Assembly: GCF_013155335.1 (NCBI RefSeq)
Contig: NZ_JABJQZ010000001.1
Coordinates: 1,488,001 to 1,552,000 of the forward strand
Direction of reading: 5' to 3'
From: Nocardioides sp. zg-1230
GTDB lineage: Bacteria; Actinomycetota; Actinomycetes; Propionibacteriales; Nocardioidaceae
Length of the DNA: 64,000 nt
Both the position numbers and the translations under genes were made by a program. Below are positions 17,883-26,422 of this stretch, piece after piece (within the stretch, counting starts at the first letter, position 1; every line of letters begins with the position of its first letter). The notes below the pieces were generated by a model. The model was not told where the DNA came from, did no database searches, and was given only the letters and a program-made list of their open reading frames with translations.

Positions 17883-18742
17883 GTCGGGCTCCAGCGGCGC
17901 GAGAGGGTGCGGTAGGCGGGACCTGCCCCGACGACGGTCGCGGCGGCGACCAGCCGGCCGCGGCGCGCCAGCCACGCGCCCTGGAGGAGGGAGAACCCGC
18001 CGATCCCGGTGCGGGTGGCGGTGCGCGCCGCCTCGGCCGTCGGGTCCTGGGCCGCCCGGGCCTGGGCGCGGCCGACCACGACTGCGTACGCCGCTGACAG
18101 GCCGACCCCGGCCGCGCGGGCGAGGCGACCGGCGTGCGGGTCGTGGAACGCGGCGTGGGCGGTGGCGGCCGCGACGACGGCGGTGCCGGCGGTCACCGCT
18201 GCGGCGACCTCCGGGCGGGTGCCGTGCACCTCGCCGCGGCTGAGCCAGGTGAGACCCGCGGTGTGCGCGGTCATCGCCAGGGCGGGCTGCCAGGCGCTGG
18301 TCGGCGAGGCGTGCGCGCCGAGCAGGACGTCGAGGCCCCGCGTCGAGGCCATCGCGAGGGGGCCGATCGCCGCGTCCTTCGCGACGGCGTCGTAGGCCAC
18401 CACCATCGCGGCGAGGGGGACGCCGACGGCGACGGCCGAGCGACCGCCGAGGAGGGCAGCGACGCCGAGGCCCGCGGCGCCGAGCCCAGCAGCCACGGCG
18501 AGGGCGGCGTCGGGGCTGACCCGGCCCGAGGGGATCGGCCGCTCGGGGCGTTCGTCGGCATCGACGTGGCGGTCGCACCAGTCGTTGAAGGCCATCCCGG
18601 ACCAGTAGAGGCAGGTGGAGGCGACCGGCATCGCCCAGCCCCGTCCACCCGCCGCCGCGTGCGCCGCGCCGGACCACGCGTCGCCGGGGATGGAGAACGC
18701 GGCGGGGGCCCGGGTGAGCTCGACGAGGTCGGCGGCCCTCAC
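17879..18742 (-). CDS. UbiA-superfamily prenyltransferase, SCO3242/EboC type
   Basis: Integral membrane prenyltransferase of 287 residues with about eight hydrophobic segments. The first aspartate motif is complete: MAFNDWCDRHVDADERPERPIPSG (N-D-x-x-D-x-x-x-D plus the RPxRPIPSG signature); the second region is YDAVAKDAAIGPLAMASTRGLDVLLG. Enzymes of this type join a polyprenyl diphosphate to an acceptor. GTG 18742 overlaps the stop of the cyclase gene (GTGA). It would supply the lipid anchor of the ebo-like product; the acceptor is unknown. Confidence 0.85.
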   Translation of the reverse strand: MRAADLVELTRAPAAFSIPGDAWSGAAHAAAGGRGWAMPVASTCLYWSGMAFNDWCDRHVDADERPERPIPSGRVSPDAALAVAAGLGAAGLGVAALLGGRSAVAVGVPLAAMVVAYDAVAKDAAIGPLAMASTRGLDVLLGAHASPTSAWQPALAMTAHTAGLTWLSRGEVHGTRPEVAAAVTAGTAVVAAATAHAAFHDPHAGRLARAAGVGLSAAYAVVVGRAQARAAQDPTAEAARTATRTGIGGFSLLQGAWLARRGRLVAAATVVGAGPAYRTLSRRWSPT

Positions 18743-19935
18743 GTCGTCACCCGGTCGGCGCACGCCGTCGACCAGGCGAGCAGGGCCTCCCACTGCTGCG
18801 CGAGTCGGTGCTCGTCCGAGCCGATCGGCTGCTTGAAGAAGAAGCCGAGGGCGGTCAGCGGGCCGGTCTCGCCGACCGCGACCGCGCGCGCGGTCAGGCG
18901 GGCGAGGTCGAGCACCAGCGGTGCGGCGAGGGCCGAGTCGCAGCCCTCCCAGGTGAACTGCATCGTCATCCGGGTGCCGAGGAAGCCGTCGAAGCGGACG
19001 TGGTCCCAGGCGGTCTTCCAGTCGCCGAGGTCCTCGACGTAGTCGATGTGCATCGGCCCGGGCACGGGGTGGCCGAGCATCGACTCGAGGCCCGAGCGCT
19101 TGGTGCTGGTCTTGCTCTCCCGCGCGGCCGGGTCGGCCAGCGTCGAGCCGTCACCGCCGCCGAGCAGGTTGATCGACGTCCACGACCGCACGGCCAGCGA
19201 CCGGGTGGAGAACATCGGGGCCAGGGCCGACTTCACCAGCGTCTCGCCGGTCTTGCCGTCGCTGCCGGCGTAGGGGAGGCCGCGCTCGTCGGCCAGCTCG
19301 CGCAGGGCCGGGACGTCGATGCCGGGGCTCGGGGTGAAGGCGACGTACGCCGCCCCGGCGAGGACCGCGGCGCAGGCGTAGACCGAGCTCGGCGACAGGG
19401 GCGCCCGGCCGGCCGTCCAGGCCGCCTCCAGACCGGCCCACGTGTCGGCGTCCGTGCCGGCGTCGTGCGGCGGCTCGGTGCTCGAGACGTCGACGACGAC
19501 CACCCGGTCGACGGCGGCGGCGAAGTCACGGATGTCGGCCGCGAGCCGCTCCACGTCGGCTCGCTGGTCGGCGGAGTCGCCGTGGCGGACGCCCGGACGC
19601 AGCCGGGCCTCGGTCGCCTCGAGCTCGGCGCCGACCTGGTGGGCGAGGATGCCCGGCACCACTCCGCCGGCCACGAGGCGCTCGGCCTGCTTGACGAGCG
19701 GGAGGGTGTCGACGTCGTGCCCGCCCACCACGATGTCGGCGTAGGCCGGCAGGCCGCGCGCGTCGAGGTCGGGATGGGCGCAGACGCAGCCGGTCTCGTC
19801 GGTCAGGTGGGCCGCGAGGGCGCTCAGGCCGATGGTCGCGGTGGTCGCGAGCGAGCCGCGTGCGCCGATGAACCAGATGCCGAGACGGCCGGCGGGACCG
19901 TGATCCTCGGGCCGGGGGTTGGGGGAGGGTGCCAC
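18739..19935 (-). CDS. inositol-3-phosphate-synthase-like sugar phosphate cyclase
   Basis: Member of the myo-inositol-phosphate synthase family: an NAD-binding loop (GIWFIGARGSLATT), a central SDGKTGETLVKSALAPMF with the catalytic-site Lys, SWTSINLLGGGDG, and DYVEDLGDWKTAWDHVRFDGFLG and CDSALAAPLVLDL near the C-terminus. It is about 400 residues and divergent from the housekeeping enzyme of the inositol/mycothiol pathways. Start GTG 19935 (398 residues) is preferred to GTG 19953 because a 17-spaced promoter points exactly at it. First gene of the ebo-like run; it probably makes a cyclitol phosphate (inferred). Confidence 0.8.
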   Translation of the reverse strand: MAPSPNPRPEDHGPAGRLGIWFIGARGSLATTATIGLSALAAHLTDETGCVCAHPDLDARGLPAYADIVVGGHDVDTLPLVKQAERLVAGGVVPGILAHQVGAELEATEARLRPGVRHGDSADQRADVERLAADIRDFAAAVDRVVVVDVSSTEPPHDAGTDADTWAGLEAAWTAGRAPLSPSSVYACAAVLAGAAYVAFTPSPGIDVPALRELADERGLPYAGSDGKTGETLVKSALAPMFSTRSLAVRSWTSINLLGGGDGSTLADPAARESKTSTKRSGLESMLGHPVPGPMHIDYVEDLGDWKTAWDHVRFDGFLGTRMTMQFTWEGCDSALAAPLVLDLARLTARAVAVGETGPLTALGFFFKQPIGSDEHRLAQQWEALLAWSTACADRVTT

Positions 19936-19970
19936 CTGTCGAAGGTAATGCACGTCACAACCACTTTCAA
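19935..19970 (-). promoter_or_regulatory. leaderless promoter of the ebo-like operon
   Basis: On the minus strand TTGAAA (complement of 19965-19970) and TACCTT (complement of 19942-19947) are exactly 17 bases apart, and six bases separate the -10 from GTG 19935. The expected transcription start is therefore the first base of the start codon. No ribosome site is present. Confidence 0.65.
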
Positions 19971-20001
19971 CGCCGCGTCCGCCACTTTTGCGTGGCTTCG
20001 G

Positions 20002-20784
20002 TCAAAAGTGCTGCGGTGACGCGGGGTGCAGTGCGAGCGCGGAACGCGAAACCACGTGCGCCTCGCAATGGCGGACCAGCTCGGCGTACGCCGCAGCGCC
20101 CATCAGCTCGACCAGCTCGGGCTCGTTCGTGACGTAGACCGGCTCGGGCGCGATGTGTGCCTCGGTGTTGCCCGAGCAGTACCAGTCGAGGTCGTGACCG
20201 CCCGGCCCCCACCCCCGCCGGTCGTACTCGCCGATCGACACCTCGGTGTAGGCCGTCCCGTCCTGTCGCTCGACCTCGCGGAACTGGCGGCGGATCGGCA
20301 GCTGCCAGCACACGTCCGGCTTCGTCTCCAGCGGGTTGCGCCCCTGGCGCAGGGCGAGGCCGTGGAGCGCGCAGCCGGCGCCGACGTGCCCGGCGCCGGT
20401 GGTGAAGTCGGTGCGGTTGTGGAAGACGCACGCCTGCTGGCCGTCCACCTCGACGACGCGGGTCTTGCGCTCGCCGTCGTCGTCGGCCTCGATCCAGTCG
20501 GCCTTGCGCACCGCCCGGCCGGGGTGGAGCTGCCAGTCGTCGGGGGTGAGCTCGGCGACGAACGCCGCCACCCGCTTCTCGTCGTCCTTGTCGGCGAAGT
20601 GGGCGCCCAGGGTGCAGCAGCCGACGTCGGGAGCGTCGGCGTAGATGCCCTGGCACCCCTGGCCGAAGATGCAGGTGTAGGCCGAGGTGAGCCACGTCAG
20701 GTCGCAGCGGAACACCTGGGACTCGTCGGCGGGATCGGCGAACTCCACGAACGCGCGGGGGAAGACCAGGTCGACTTCGGGCAC
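20002..20784 (-). CDS. cysteine-rich protein of unknown function
   Basis: A 260-residue protein with an N-terminal half rich in Cys ([26 protein letters not shown], residues about 26-58) and further Cys at QQACVF, GCALHG and DVCWQL. The spacing recalls cysteine-cluster (YkgJ/DUF3109-like) proteins that are suspected of binding a metal or Fe-S cluster, but I cannot place it firmly. It has no signal peptide. GTG 20784 is preceded after 6 bases by TAGGCT and no ribosome site, so leaderless. It is divergent from ppx with interlocked promoters. Confidence 0.7.
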   Translation of the reverse strand: MPEVDLVFPRAFVEFADPADESQVFRCDLTWLTSAYTCIFGQGCQGIYADAPDVGCCTLGAHFADKDDEKRVAAFVAELTPDDWQLHPGRAVRKADWIEADDDGERKTRVVEVDGQQACVFHNRTDFTTGAGHVGAGCALHGLALRQGRNPLETKPDVCWQLPIRRQFREVERQDGTAYTEVSIGEYDRRGWGPGGHDLDWYCSGNTEAHIAPEPVYVTNEPELVELMGAAAYAELVRHCEAHVVSRSALALHPASPQHF

Positions 20785-20790
20785 GTGTGA

Positions 20791-20803
20791 AGCCTAGTAG
20801 TTT
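20791..20803. promoter_or_regulatory. adjacent divergent -10 elements
   Basis: The complement of 20791-20796 reads TAGGCT and ends 6 bases before GTG 20784 on the minus strand. TAGTTT at 20798-20803 ends 7 bases before ATG 20811 on the plus strand. The two -10 elements are one base apart and face in opposite directions, so each promoter's -35 region lies inside the other gene's start. Confidence 0.6.
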
Positions 20804-20810
20804 GGGGTTC

Positions 20811-21755
20811 ATGCGCCTGGGCGTCCTCGACATCGGCTCCAACACCGGCCACCTGCTGGTGGTGGACGCGCACGGCGGTGCCGCGCCGCTGCCGGCGTCC
20901 TCACACAAGCAGCCGCTGCGCCTCGCCGAGCACCTCGACGAGGACGGGGCCGTGACCAAGAAGGGCATCAAGGCCCTCACGGACTTCTGCGCCTCGGCGA
21001 CGCAGATCGCCGAGGACAAGGGCTGCGAGGAGATGCTCGGCTTCGCCACCTCGGCCGTGCGCGACTCCGTCAACTCCGACGAGGTGCTCGCCCACGTCGA
21101 GGAGAACAGCGGCGTCCGGCTCGAGGTGCTCTCGGGCGAGGACGAGGCGCGGCTGACGTTCCTGGCCGTACGCCGCTGGTTCGGCTGGTCGGCCGGCCGG
21201 CTCGCGGTCTTCGACATCGGCGGTGGGTCGCTCGAGATCGCCGGCGGCACCGACGAGGCCCCCGACGTCGCCTGGTCGCTCCCGCTCGGCGCGGCCCGGA
21301 TGGCGCGGGCCTGGTTCGGCGGCGGCCGGCCCAGCGACGACGACGTACGCGAGCTGCGCAAGCAGGTGCGCGCCGAGATCGCCCGCGACGCCGGCCACCT
21401 GCTGCGCGGTGGCGTGCCCGACCGGGCTGCGGCGACCTCCAAGACGTTCCGCTCCCTGGCGCGGATCTGCGGTGCCGCGCCGAGCGGCGACGGCCCGCTC
21501 GTGCCCCGCGCCCTCGAGCTCGAGACGCTCTCGGGCTGGATCCCCAAGCTGATGGACATGTCGTCCGACGAGCTCGCCGAGCTCCCCGGCGTCTCCCCGA
21601 GCCGCACCCACCAGATCGTCCCGGGCGCCCTCGTCGCCGAGGCCTGCATGGACATCTTCGACCTGACCGAGCTGGAGATCTGCCCCTGGGCGCTGCGCGA
21701 GGGCGTGATCCTCGAGCGCCTCGACCAGATCTCGGTCGTCACCAGGCAGCGCTGA
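20811..21755 (+). CDS. Ppx/GppA phosphatase family protein
   Basis: ASKHA-fold phosphatase acting on polyphosphate or pppGpp. The 314 residues have the phosphate-1 loop [14 protein letters not shown], the [11 protein letters not shown] segment with the catalytic Glu region ([16 protein letters not shown]), and [13 protein letters not shown] (phosphate-2 loop). Actinobacteria usually carry two such proteins; this resembles the Ppx1-like branch without the C-terminal HD domain. ATG 20811 matches the family start and has a -10 element 7 bases upstream. It is followed after 2 bases by an epimerase, forming an operon with a tetR gene. Confidence 0.9.
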   Translation: MRLGVLDIGSNTGHLLVVDAHGGAAPLPASSHKQPLRLAEHLDEDGAVTKKGIKALTDFCASATQIAEDKGCEEMLGFATSAVRDSVNSDEVLAHVEENSGVRLEVLSGEDEARLTFLAVRRWFGWSAGRLAVFDIGGGSLEIAGGTDEAPDVAWSLPLGAARMARAWFGGGRPSDDDVRELRKQVRAEIARDAGHLLRGGVPDRAAATSKTFRSLARICGAAPSGDGPLVPRALELETLSGWIPKLMDMSSDELAELPGVSPSRTHQIVPGALVAEACMDIFDLTELEICPWALREGVILERLDQISVVTRQR

Positions 21756-21757
21756 CC

Positions 21758-22573
21758 ATGTCCACGTCGTCCTCCTCGCGGTCCACCCCCCTGGTCGGGC
21801 TCTCCTCCGCCTCGGTCTACCCCGAGTCGACGGCGCACGCCTTCGGGTGGGCAGCGCAGCTGGGCTACGACGCGGTCGAGGTGATGGTCGGCATCGACTC
21901 GCTCAGCCAGCAGGTCGACGCGGTGAAGAAGCTCAGCGACCATCACCAGGTCCCGATCTGCGCGGTCCACGCGCCCTGCCTGCTCTTCACGCAGCGGGTC
22001 TGGGGCACAGACCCGTGGGGCAAGCTGGAGAAGTCGGCGGAGATGGCCGAGGCCGTCGGCGCCGACGTCGTCGTCGTCCACCCACCGTTCCGGTGGCAGA
22101 AGGACTACGCCGCCGGCTTCGTCGAGGGCATCGCGTCGCTCGAGGCCCGCACCGGCATCGCGTTCGCGGTCGAGAACATGTACCCGTGGCGGGCCTCCTC
22201 GCGCCGCGGCATGCAGATGTACGTCCCCGGCTGGGACCCCAGCGAGGAGGACTACGCCAACACCACGATCGACCTCTCGCACGCCGCGATCGCCCGCAGC
22301 GACGTCATCGAGATGGCCGACCGGATGGGCGGGAGCCTGCGGCACGTGCACCTCACCGACGGCACCGGGTCGGCCAAGGACGAGCACCTCGTCCCCGGTC
22401 GCGGCGTGATGCGGGCCCAGGAGTTCCTGCGCCACCTCGCGGGCACGGGCTTCTCCGGGCACGTCGTGCTGGAGATCAACACCCGGCGGGCGGCCAACCG
22501 CGTCGAGCGGGAGGCCGACCTGGCCGAGTCGCTGGAGTTCGCCCGCGCCCACCTCGCCGTACCGACGCCGTGA
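21758..22573 (+). CDS. sugar phosphate isomerase/epimerase
   Basis: AP-endonuclease-2-type TIM barrel of 271 residues with [31 protein letters not shown] at the N-terminus, [26 protein letters not shown] (metal Glu), [10 protein letters not shown] (Asp, His), [10 protein letters not shown] and VLEIN (final Glu). The substrate cannot be deduced. It is the downstream partner of the Ppx/GppA gene (2-base gap), an arrangement that suggests a joint operon, and is distinct from the ebo-cluster barrels. Confidence 0.85.
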   Translation: MSTSSSSRSTPLVGLSSASVYPESTAHAFGWAAQLGYDAVEVMVGIDSLSQQVDAVKKLSDHHQVPICAVHAPCLLFTQRVWGTDPWGKLEKSAEMAEAVGADVVVVHPPFRWQKDYAAGFVEGIASLEARTGIAFAVENMYPWRASSRRGMQMYVPGWDPSEEDYANTTIDLSHAAIARSDVIEMADRMGGSLRHVHLTDGTGSAKDEHLVPGRGVMRAQEFLRHLAGTGFSGHVVLEINTRRAANRVEREADLAESLEFARAHLAVPTP

Positions 22574-22580
22574 GCCCGCG

Positions 22581-23174
22581 ATGACCACCCGCACGTCCCG
22601 CGGCCGTCGCCCCGGCGCCCCCGACACCCGGGCCGAGGTCCTCGCCGCCGCGCGGGCGTCGTTCGCTGAGAAGGGCTTCCGCGGTACGACGATCCGCGCC
22701 GTCGCCGCGTCGGCCGGCGTCGACCCCGCGCTCGTGCACCACTACTTCGGCAGCAAGGACGACCTGTTCCTCGCCGCGCTCGAGATGCCCGTCGACCCGC
22801 GCGAGGTCCTCGCGCCGGTCGTGGCGCAGGGCGCCGACGGCGCCGGCGAACGGCTGCTGCGCACCTTCCTGTCGGTCTGGGACGACCCCGACACCCAGGT
22901 GCAGCTGTTGGCCGTCGTCCGCTCGGTGCTCAGCGCCGACGGGGCCACGCTCCTGCAGGAAGGCTTCATCCCGGTCGTCGTCGGCCCGGTCCTGGCGCAG
23001 CTCGTCGCCGACCGGCCCGAGGTGCGGATCCCGCTCGTCGCCAGCCAGGTCGTCGGCCTGATCGTCACCCGCTACCTCATCGCCCTCCCGCCGATGGCCC
23101 AGATGTCCGCGGACGACGTCGTCGCCCGCATCGGGCCGGTGATCCAGCACTACCTGACCGGCGACCTCCCGTAG
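22581..23174 (+). CDS. TetR-family transcriptional regulator
   Basis: Ligand-responsive repressor of 197 residues. The N-terminal helix-turn-helix is TRAEVLAAARASFAEKGFRGTTIRAVAASAGVDPALVHHYFGSKDDLFLAAL (about 13-62), followed by a TetR_C-type ligand domain typical of actinobacterial YbjK/PF17920-like members. It follows the epimerase by 7 bases. The next genes downstream encode an ABC-2 exporter beyond two palindromic repeats; regulation of that exporter is plausible because regulators of this type often sit beside drug exporters. Confidence 0.9.
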   Translation: MTTRTSRGRRPGAPDTRAEVLAAARASFAEKGFRGTTIRAVAASAGVDPALVHHYFGSKDDLFLAALEMPVDPREVLAPVVAQGADGAGERLLRTFLSVWDDPDTQVQLLAVVRSVLSADGATLLQEGFIPVVVGPVLAQLVADRPEVRIPLVASQVVGLIVTRYLIALPPMAQMSADDVVARIGPVIQHYLTGDLP

Positions 23175-23207
23175 TCGCCGTACGCCCCTCCATCCCTCCG
23201 CGCCCTG

Positions 23208-23260
23208 AGCGGTGGCCCACCCACATTTGCCGCACCCAAGAATGTGGCTCCACCACCGCT
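23208..23260. repeat. dispersed palindromic repeat, copy B
   Basis: Left arm AGCGGTGGCCCACCCACATT (23208-23227) and right arm AATGTGGCTCCACCACCGCT (23241-23260) pair at both ends with a mismatched centre and a 13-base loop. It is the least symmetric copy. It lies 30 bases from copy C, so this gap holds two copies in tandem. Confidence 0.75.
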
Positions 23261-23287
23261 GCTCGGCGTGTCCCGAGCGGCGCGCCG

Positions 23288-23345
23288 GTGAGCGGTGGTC
23301 CACCCACGTTCGGCACCCGCGGAAGGTGGCTGGACCACCGCTCAC
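23288..23345. repeat. dispersed palindromic repeat, copy C
   Basis: GTGAGCGGTGGTCCACCCAC (from 23288) pairs with the complementary arm ending at 23345 (GTGGCTGGACCACCGCTCAC), with 2 mismatches over the main stem. The inner CACATTC of other copies is CACGTTC / GAAGGTG here, so the arms have drifted. Confidence 0.78.
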
Positions 23346-23352
23346 GAGGGGC

Positions 23353-23381
23353 TTGACGGCGACCTGACCCCGGCGCACAAT
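23353..23381 (+). promoter_or_regulatory. promoter of the ABC exporter operon
   Basis: TTGACG (23353-23358) and CACAAT (23376-23381) are 17 bases apart, and seven bases separate the -10 from ATG 23389. A leaderless transcript is expected. Confidence 0.6.
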
Positions 23382-23388
23382 TCAACAC

Positions 23389-24105
23389 ATGATGAAAAAC
23401 GTCGTGGAGGTGCGCGACCTCGTCGTCGTACGCGGTGAGCGGGAGGTGCTGCCCGGTATCTCGCTGGACGTCACCGCGGGCGTCACCGGCCTGCTCGGCC
23501 CGAGCGGCTGCGGCAAGACCACCCTGATGCGGTGCCTGGTCGGCGCGCAGCAGGTGCGGTCGGGGACGGTCGAGGTGCTGGGGGAGCCCGCCGGCAGCCC
23601 GCCCCTGCGGACCCGGATCGGCTACGTCACCCAGGACGCGAGCGTCTACGACGACCTGACCGTCGCCGAGAACCTCGCATTCTTCGCCCGCGTGCTCGGC
23701 GTCGACCGCGCCCAGGTCGACGAGGCCGTCGCCGCGGTGGGCCTCGACGACCACCGCTCCCAGGTCGTGGGCCGCCTCTCGGGCGGCCAGCGCAGCCGGG
23801 CGAGCCTGGCGGTCGCCCTCCTCGGTACGCCGGACCTGCTGGTGCTCGACGAGCCGACGGTCGGTCTCGACCCGGTGCTGCGCCGCGACCTGTGGGACCT
23901 GTTCCACCGGATCGCCGACCGCGGGGCCGCGGTCCTCGTCTCGAGCCACGTCATGGACGAGGCCGAGCGGTGCCACCGGCTGCTGCTGATGCGCGAGGGT
24001 CGGATCATCGCCGACGGCTCGCCCGAAGAGGTCCGCCGCGGCACCGGGGCGCCGGACATCGAGCAGGCGTTCCTCCGCCTCGTCGAAGGGCGCGGTGCGG
24101 CATGA
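23389..24105 (+). CDS. ABC-2 transporter ATP-binding protein
   Basis: Nucleotide-binding subunit of 238 residues with Walker A LGPSGCGKTT (about 38-47), Q-loop YVTQDASVYDDLTV, signature LSGGQRSR (about 132), Walker B LLVLDEPTVGLDP and H-loop SSHVMDEAERC. The arrangement with an ABC-2 permease (overlap of 4 bases) is that of drug, lipid or NodI/DrrA-type exporters. ATG 23389 directly follows a promoter with a leaderless geometry; a second ATG follows in frame. Confidence 0.92.
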   Translation: MMKNVVEVRDLVVVRGEREVLPGISLDVTAGVTGLLGPSGCGKTTLMRCLVGAQQVRSGTVEVLGEPAGSPPLRTRIGYVTQDASVYDDLTVAENLAFFARVLGVDRAQVDEAVAAVGLDDHRSQVVGRLSGGQRSRASLAVALLGTPDLLVLDEPTVGLDPVLRRDLWDLFHRIADRGAAVLVSSHVMDEAERCHRLLLMREGRIIADGSPEEVRRGTGAPDIEQAFLRLVEGRGAA

Positions 24106-24854
24106 GCGCCACTGCGATGAGCGCCCGCACCACCCTCGCCGTCGCCGGCCGCGTCCTCACGCAGATCCGGCGCGACCACCGCACGCTGGCGATGCTGCTG
24201 GTCGTCCCGTGCGTGCTGATCACCCTGCTGTGGTGGATGTTCGCCGACCTCCCGGGCGACCTGTTCGACCGCTTCGGGCCGGGCCTGCTGGCGATGTTCC
24301 CCTTCATCGTGATGTTCCTGGTGACGAGCGTGACGACGCTGCGCGAGCGCTCGTCGGGCACCCTCGAGCGGCTGCTCACGATGCCGATGGGCAAGCTCGA
24401 CTTCCTGCTCGGCTACGCGCTCGCCTTCGGCCTGCTCGCGGCCGTGCAGTCCGTGCTGGCGGTGGCCGTCAGCGTCGGGCTCCTCGGCCTGGAGGTGCAG
24501 GGTCCGATCTGGCTGCTCGGCGTGGTGGCGGTGGCCGACGCGGTCCTCGGTACGGCGCTCGGGCTGCTGGTCAGCGCCTTCGCGACGACCGAGTTCCAGG
24601 CGGTGCAGTTCATGCCGGCGTTCGTGCTGCCCCAGATCCTGCTGTGCGGGCTGTTCGTGCCGCGCGATGCGATGCCGGCGGTCCTCGAGGCGGTCAGCAA
24701 CGTGCTGCCGATGTCGTACGCCGTCGACGCCATGCAGGAGCTCGTCGGGGCGGCCGACACGGGCGAGGTGTGGCGCAACGTGCTGGTCGTCGCCGGCTTC
24801 GCGCTCGGTGCGCTCGCGCTCGGCGCCGCGACCCTCAGGCGTCGGACACCCTGA
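24102..24854 (+). CDS. ABC-2 type permease
   Basis: Six-span membrane subunit of 250 residues. It begins at ATG 24102, overlapping the ATPase stop (ATGA), and contains FPFIVMFLVTSVTTLRERSSGTLERLLTMPMGKLDFLLGYALAF, the typical ABC-2 coupling-helix region, and FMPAFVLPQILLCGLFVPRDAMP before the last segments. It forms the membrane channel of an exporter with the preceding ATPase. The cargo is unknown; DrrB-like drug exporters have the same organisation. Confidence 0.9.
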   Translation: MSATAMSARTTLAVAGRVLTQIRRDHRTLAMLLVVPCVLITLLWWMFADLPGDLFDRFGPGLLAMFPFIVMFLVTSVTTLRERSSGTLERLLTMPMGKLDFLLGYALAFGLLAAVQSVLAVAVSVGLLGLEVQGPIWLLGVVAVADAVLGTALGLLVSAFATTEFQAVQFMPAFVLPQILLCGLFVPRDAMPAVLEAVSNVLPMSYAVDAMQELVGAADTGEVWRNVLVVAGFALGALALGAATLRRRTP

Positions 24855-24964
24855 CCCGAATCCGCCGGTCTCTCACCTGCTGCGCGTCACCATGCGGGCG
24901 CGCTGGCGGCGTCGTCGGGCGCTCGACGGGCCCAGCGGCCCGCCTTCGGCCCTCCGCCTTGCCA

Positions 24965-25375
24965 TCACGTCCGCCTGATGTCGCTCGCGACGGCGTCGAC
25001 CGGCGGCTCCGGGACCCGGCTGAAGAGCCATCCGGCAGCCGCGAAGAGAGCGGCGTACATCGCCGTGATCATCACGACGTCGGCGATCGACGCCACGGCC
25101 CGGTCCGTGGCGACCAGCACCACGGCGACGACCCCGGCCGCCAGCGTGGTGGCCGCCGCGGCGCCCAGTGCGAGCACCATCCCGCGCGGGCGGAACCGGG
25201 TCGCCGCGGCGACGACCAGCAGGACGGCGGGCGCGGCGAGGTAGAGCCAGTCGCGGTCGCCCTCACCCACGATGCCGAGGGCACCGATGCCGAAGAGGAG
25301 GAACAGGACGGTGCCGACCGACAGGGCCAGCGCGAGGGCGTACCGGGAGGTGGGGGAGGAGAGGGCCGACGTCAT
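24965..25375 (-). CDS. four-helix membrane protein of unknown function
   Basis: A 136-residue protein with four hydrophobic segments (about 14-36, 42-58, 66-88, 96-116), no charged catalytic motifs and a short cytoplasmic tail. No family is recognised. TAGCGT (complement of 25383-25388) ends 7 bases before ATG 25375, giving a leaderless geometry. It is convergent with the ABC exporter operon and divergent from proline dehydrogenase. Confidence 0.7.
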   Translation of the reverse strand: MTSALSSPTSRYALALALSVGTVLFLLFGIGALGIVGEGDRDWLYLAAPAVLLVVAAATRFRPRGMVLALGAAAATTLAAGVVAVVLVATDRAVASIADVVMITAMYAALFAAAGWLFSRVPEPPVDAVASDIRRT

Positions 25376-25458
25376 GCCGACGACGCTAGGAGAACACCGG
25401 CCCGGATGGGGTGGAGGAGCTGTGAAGGTTCGGTGGAGGTCGGCGTAGCCTTGCCGCC

Positions 25459-26394
25459 ATGTCGTTGCTCCGCCAGCCGATCCTGCTCCTCGCCCGCAGC
25501 CAGGGGGTCAAGAAGCTCGTCTCGACGATGCCCGTCTCGAGCTCCATCGTCACCGGCTACGTGCCGGGCGAGACCACCGCCGACGCGGTCGCTGCGACGT
25601 CGGGCCTGGTCGACGAGGGCCTCCGGGTGACGCTCGACTACCTCGGCGAGGACACGACCGACGCCGCCCAGGCGGACGCGACCGTCGCGGCCTACAAGGA
25701 GCTGCTCGCCGACCTGGCGACCAAGGGCCTCGCGCCGCACGCGGAGGTCTCGGTCAAGCTCAGCGCGATCGGCCAGTTCCTCCCCGACAACGGGCACAAG
25801 GTCGCGCTGGAGAACGCGCGCGAGATCTGCCGAGCCGCCCGCAACGCCGGCACGACCGTGACCCTCGACATGGAGGACCACACCACCACCGACTCGACGC
25901 TCTCGATCCTCCGCGAGCTCCGCAAGGACTTCCCCGAGACGGGCGCGGTGCTCCAGGCGATGCTGCGACGCACCGAGGCCGACTGCCGTGCGCTGGCCTA
26001 CGAGGGCTCACGCGTGCGGTTGTGCAAGGGCGCCTACATGGAGCCGGAGAAGGTCGCCTTCCAGGACCGCATCGACGTCGACAAGTCCTACGTCCGCTGC
26101 CTGAAGGTCCTGCTCGCCGGTCAGGGCTACCCGATGATCGCCACCCACGACCCGCGGATGGTGCAGATCGCCTCGTCGCTGGCGAGCCGCTTCGGCCGAC
26201 GGCCGGGGACCTACGAGTTCCAGATGCTCTTCGGCATCCGGCCCGAGGAGCAGAAGCGGCTGGCGGCTGCCGGGGAGACCGTGCGCGTCTACATCCCCTA
26301 CGGCACCGAGTGGTACGGCTACCTGATGCGGCGGCTGGCCGAGAAGCCCCAGAACCTCGCCTTCTTCGTTCGCTCCCTGATCAGCAAGAAATAG
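25459..26394 (+). CDS. proline dehydrogenase
   Basis: FAD-dependent oxidation of proline to pyrroline-5-carboxylate at the membrane, passing electrons to quinone. The 311 residues form the PRODH barrel, with SVKLSAIGQ, TLDMEDHTTTDST, RLCKGAYMEP, ATHDPRMV, YEFQMLFGIRPEEQ and the FAD-binding tail VYIPYGTEWYGYLMRRLAEKPQN. It is a monofunctional PutB type; the P5C dehydrogenase is not in the window. TAGCCT (25446-25451) ends 7 bases before the ATG, a leaderless geometry. It lies 28 bases before proC. Confidence 0.93.
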   Translation: MSLLRQPILLLARSQGVKKLVSTMPVSSSIVTGYVPGETTADAVAATSGLVDEGLRVTLDYLGEDTTDAAQADATVAAYKELLADLATKGLAPHAEVSVKLSAIGQFLPDNGHKVALENAREICRAARNAGTTVTLDMEDHTTTDSTLSILRELRKDFPETGAVLQAMLRRTEADCRALAYEGSRVRLCKGAYMEPEKVAFQDRIDVDKSYVRCLKVLLAGQGYPMIATHDPRMVQIASSLASRFGRRPGTYEFQMLFGIRPEEQKRLAAAGETVRVYIPYGTEWYGYLMRRLAEKPQNLAFFVRSLISKK

Positions 26395-26422
26395 GGTCGC
26401 GGAGGCCAAGTAGGTTGGCCCC

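Noticed and set aside
23175..23388. Insertion sequence remnant around the tandem palindromic repeats
   Set aside because: No transposase fragment or target-site duplication is visible, so the copies are reported as repeats only.
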